The notes under the pieces are model-generated. The model saw only the letters and a list, made by a program, of their open reading frames with translations. It was not told the origin of the DNA and searched no databases. The position numbers and the translations under genes are program-made. This document shows, piece by piece, positions 61,201 through 64,000 of a DNA stretch of 64,000 nucleotides. This DNA comes from JANXQE01 sp035651635 (GTDB taxonomy: Bacteria > Verrucomicrobiota > Verrucomicrobiia > Limisphaerales > UBA8199). The stretch lies in assembly GCA_035651635.1 (NCBI GenBank), contig DASRFK010000068.1, forward strand, positions 8,064 through 72,063, given 5' to 3'. The stretch's first letter is position 1. Every line of letters starts with the position of its first letter.

Positions 61201-63246
61201 ATGAAACCGGGCGCGAAGCACCGGAGGAATTCTGAAGCACCGCTTGCCGAGCGCAGTCAGAACTCAGTTCGGAATTGTTTAGATCAACTCCGTCGCGCCG
61301 GAGAGCCGCCTTCCGGGACGCCACGAATCTGGCCCGCCGTTGTCAGCGCTTTATTCATTGCATTGGTATGTATGCTGGTGCCGGCGATCGCGCCGGACCT
61401 GGGAATTGATGCGTCCTGGTGCGCGGTTCTCGACTGGGCACATCAGCAAGGACTGCAGTTCGGAAAGGACATCGTTTTTACTTACGGCCCCCTGGGATAT
61501 CTGGTCGCTCCTTACTGCTTGGAGCCGCCAGGCACAGCGCGGATCCTGTTCAATGCGGCGCTCTGCTTTCACATCGCCTTGGGACTTTCCCTGTTGGCCT
61601 GGAAACTCGCGCCCCTTTGGCGTTACGCCCTCCTTGGATTCTTTGTTGCCGAAACAGCCAATGCCGAAATCCGAGCTGATTTACTGCTGAACACAGGACT
61701 TTTTTGTTGGGGCCTGCTTTGTACGTTCGATTCAGGCGACCGCCGATGGATCGTGATCGGAAATTTTGTGCTGCTCGCAGCCTTCTCAGCGTTGACGAAA
61801 GTGAACTTTCTGTTCGTCGCGGGGTTCTCTGCGTGTGCTCTTACAGGATTCTCATTGCTCACCAATGAACGCAAAGCCGCGTGGGCGATATTACCTGCAT
61901 TTGCGGGTGGCGTTCTCCTCTTATGGCTAGCTTGCGGGCAGGCCCTCTCGCATTTCGCCGGTTTCCTTTGGTATGGGTTAATACTTTCCCGTGAGTACGA
62001 TCAGGCGGCGGGCCTGGGAGGTCTACCCATACTCCGGACTTTGGGGGTTCTGATTGGGTTGTCAGGGCTTGTCGCCGCGACTTTGCGTGTGCTGAGCGCC
62101 TCGAAAAGTCCGCGGCGAATGGATGGCTCTCGCCAAGCCGTGCTCGTTGTGTGGATCGCCGGTCAGCTCTTCACGGTAGGCAAACACAGCCTTGTCCGGA
62201 TGGACCGGCTGCACTTTTTCGACCTGGCTGTCTTCGCACCCGTTGTGGCGCTGGCACTCGAAGCCTTGCCGGCTTCCCCGTCGCGTTCCCGCAGCATGGC
62301 GCGAGGGCTGAGTCTGGCTTGCTGTGCGTTATCGCTGTATACGATCGACTCGGCCTTCTTGCCGGGCGTCGTGCCGGCGTTAAAACAGGTATTTGCCCAG
62401 GCTGCTTACCACTGGCACTGGCTTTTCTCCGCGTCCTACTGCCGCGGGGCGATGGCGCCGGATTTGGACTTGCGTCGCAACGAAGCGCAATTGCCGGCCG
62501 TGCGTAGAATCGTGAGCCACGCGACGATTGACGTGTTCGGGTTTCATCAGGCTCATGCCCTGCTAAATCAACTGCAGTACCACCCGCGACCGGTTTTCCA
62601 GAGTTACGTTGCTTACAATGGCCAACTCGCCAGACTCAATGAGAAGTTTTATCTTTCCGCTCAGGCCCCCGATTACGTTCTCTTCGAACTAACGGGGCTC
62701 GAACATCGGTTCCCAGCGCTGGACGACAGCCTGGCGCTTCGGGCTATCCTCGCAAATTATCGATTCGTGACGAACGCCGACGGTTTTCTATTGCTCAAGC
62801 ACGCGAGTTCAAATCCACCGGCCCTGAGACTTCTCAAGTCAGGAGATTTTCCGCTGGGCCAGCGGCTCGACATAAGCCGCAATTCCGCCCAGAATCTTTG
62901 GGTCGAATTGGAAATCGATCCTACCTGGCTGGGCCGGCTTTACAAATTTGTCTATCACGCTCCGACAGTCCGGCTTTCGGTGTGGGCCAATTCAAACGTC
63001 GCTCGAAAGGCGATCATCCGGCGCCAAGCCGCACCGTCCCTGCTGGAAACCGGCTTTATCGGCTCCCCTTTTCTTGTGAATACGGCTGCAGTCCAGGATT
63101 TCTACGCGGGACGGGAGGTGTTCCGGCCGGGGGGATTTTCGATTGAGGCGACCGGACCTGGCACGCTTTGGCAGAAGTCGATTCATTTTCAAGTATCCAA
63201 AATCGAAACTCCGCCAGGCCAAGCGGATCAGAGGGAACAGCAATAG
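61201..63246 (+). CDS. Polytopic membrane protein, uncharacterised
   Basis: The 681-residue protein has about nine predicted membrane helices in its first ~400 residues, after an Arg-rich cytoplasmic start. The first external loop reads DLGIDASWCAVLDWAHQQGLQFGKDIVFTYGPLGYLVAPYC, a motif (D-x-SW ... G-xxFG-DI-FTYGPLGxL) shared by a group of uncharacterised bacterial membrane proteins, possibly related to GT-C-type glycosyltransferases. A ~250-residue soluble C-terminal part follows with VFGFHQAHALLNQLQYHPRPVFQSYVAYN. I infer a role in glycan or polymer assembly without proof. It starts 24 bases after the toxin gene. Confidence 0.7.
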   Translation: MKPGAKHRRNSEAPLAERSQNSVRNCLDQLRRAGEPPSGTPRIWPAVVSALFIALVCMLVPAIAPDLGIDASWCAVLDWAHQQGLQFGKDIVFTYGPLGYLVAPYCLEPPGTARILFNAALCFHIALGLSLLAWKLAPLWRYALLGFFVAETANAEIRADLLLNTGLFCWGLLCTFDSGDRRWIVIGNFVLLAAFSALTKVNFLFVAGFSACALTGFSLLTNERKAAWAILPAFAGGVLLLWLACGQALSHFAGFLWYGLILSREYDQAAGLGGLPILRTLGVLIGLSGLVAATLRVLSASKSPRRMDGSRQAVLVVWIAGQLFTVGKHSLVRMDRLHFFDLAVFAPVVALALEALPASPSRSRSMARGLSLACCALSLYTIDSAFLPGVVPALKQVFAQAAYHWHWLFSASYCRGAMAPDLDLRRNEAQLPAVRRIVSHATIDVFGFHQAHALLNQLQYHPRPVFQSYVAYNGQLARLNEKFYLSAQAPDYVLFELTGLEHRFPALDDSLALRAILANYRFVTNADGFLLLKHASSNPPALRLLKSGDFPLGQRLDISRNSAQNLWVELEIDPTWLGRLYKFVYHAPTVRLSVWANSNVARKAIIRRQAAPSLLETGFIGSPFLVNTAAVQDFYAGREVFRPGGFSIEATGPGTLWQKSIHFQVSKIETPPGQADQREQQ

Positions 63247-63291
63247 AAATGGCGGACTCGCACTGCCCGCGCGAAATACACCAGACAATAA

Positions 63292-63323
63292 AAAAAGCCG
63301 AAACATTGCTGTTTCGGCTTTTT
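63292..63323. terminator. Bidirectional rho-independent terminator
   Basis: AAAAAGCCGAAACA-TTGC-TGTTTCGGCTTTTT: a perfect 14-bp stem with T-runs on both strands. It closes both the plus-strand membrane-protein gene and the minus-strand rRNA operon. Confidence 0.92.
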
Positions 63324-63332
63324 AGAAAAAAA

Positions 63333-63444
63333 CTGGCGGCAACCTACTCTCGCGGAGTCTATAAAACCACTACCATCGGCAAGACTGTGTTTGACGGCCG
63401 TGTTCGGAATGGGAACGGGTCGGACCACAGCTTTATGGCCACCA
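63333..63444 (-). rRNA. rrf: 5S ribosomal RNA
   Basis: On the minus strand the sequence begins TGGTGGCCATAAAGCTGTGG and includes CCCGTTCCCATTCCGAACAC, the universal 5S core, and ends in GAGAGTAGGTTGCCGCCAG. Length about 112 bases. It lies downstream of 23S, in standard order. Confidence 0.95.
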
Positions 63445-63649
63445 AAATGCTAGCGCGGACCGCCTGGAGATTGCCAGGCGGGTCGATAGAAATCGACGGC
63501 GCAAAAAATTTAAAAGAACAGGACCGGAATCGGCGGATTCTCTGAAAACTGCATATAGGAACAACCTGGATTACAATTCGCGAGTTAAAATCGCTGATCC
63601 ATCGCCGTCCCCCGCAACGCAAGCGTTACGGGAGCAGACGAAAGAAAAA
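63445..63649 (-). other. 23S-5S internal spacer
   Basis: No tRNA is present. The stretch has a perfect hairpin CCGCCTGG-AGATTG-CCAGGCGG near the 5S end (about 63460-63481), probably a processing stem, and an ACTGCATATAG motif as in many rRNA spacers. Boundaries are approximate. Confidence 0.6.

Positions 63650-64000
<351 letters not shown>

Noticed and set aside
63168..63622. Open frames near the 5S rRNA and spacer
   Set aside because: They lie over the terminator, 5S rRNA and 23S-5S spacer.

Overview
The window looks like a chromosomal segment of a GC-rich Verrucomicrobiota bacterium, probably of the Pedosphaera/Limisphaerales kind. This is an inference from gene content, not a search. The signs are a pseudopilin of the [22 protein letters not shown] type with a C-terminal DGHAE motif, DUF1343, DUF3472, a double FG-GAP/UnbV protein, a Tat-exported Gfo/Idh/MocA oxidoreductase next to a HEAT-repeat protein, several secreted Ig-like proteins, and hairpin-rich repeats in most spacers.

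Layout. 1-6.9 kb: end of a secreted Ig-like protein, a pseudopilin, a DUF1343 (NamZ-like) hydrolase, a DUF3472 protein, a DUF883 membrane protein, an orphan receiver-domain protein, a tiny zinc-finger protein and a DksA/TraR-like protein. 6.95-20.9 kb: a minus-strand respiratory complex I cluster, nuoB-C-D-E-F-G-H-I-J-K-L-M-N, mostly joined by ATGA overlaps. It lacks nuoA and is interrupted between nuoE and nuoF by a plus-strand tRNA-Gln and a palindromic repeat element. 21.1-24.9 kb: a large FG-GAP/UnbV protein. 25-34 kb: a YbgC-like thioesterase, a zinc-ribbon protein, tRNA-Lys, a possibly frameshifted small gene, an exported tyrosine phosphatase, a succinate-semialdehyde dehydrogenase, a triplicated palindromic element, a GNAT enzyme, a sigma-70 factor, an Rrf2 regulator with a putative autoregulatory operator, a hairpin tandem array and a methyltransferase.

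34-49.4 kb: a secreted Ig-like protein, a GH28-like enzyme, then a two-component pair whose kinase carries a predicted extracytoplasmic beta-propeller. Divergent from the kinase is a 2054-residue secreted protein built on exact 203-codon tandem repeats. The 120-bp spacer between them holds two 19-bp dyads spaced exactly 21 bp. A GNAT protein fused to a cyclic-nucleotide-binding domain follows. I see this block as the best candidate for an undescribed system: a surface-sensing two-component system controlling a giant repeat protein.

49.4-64 kb: a small membrane protein, Gfo/Idh/MocA and HEAT genes, a nested repeat element, gatA, a basic DUF6496-like protein, RidA, an MGMT-like protein, RmuC, an APH-fold sugar kinase, a retropepsin-like protease, a VapBC-like toxin-antitoxin pair with an upstream palindrome and a possible leaderless promoter, a polytopic membrane protein, and the end of an rRNA operon on the minus strand (5S and the 3' end of 23S).

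No transposase, integrase, phage gene or CRISPR array was recognised. All family names come from reading motifs by eye. Start codons are the best choice by overlap, ribosome binding site or domain start, and are flagged where doubtful.
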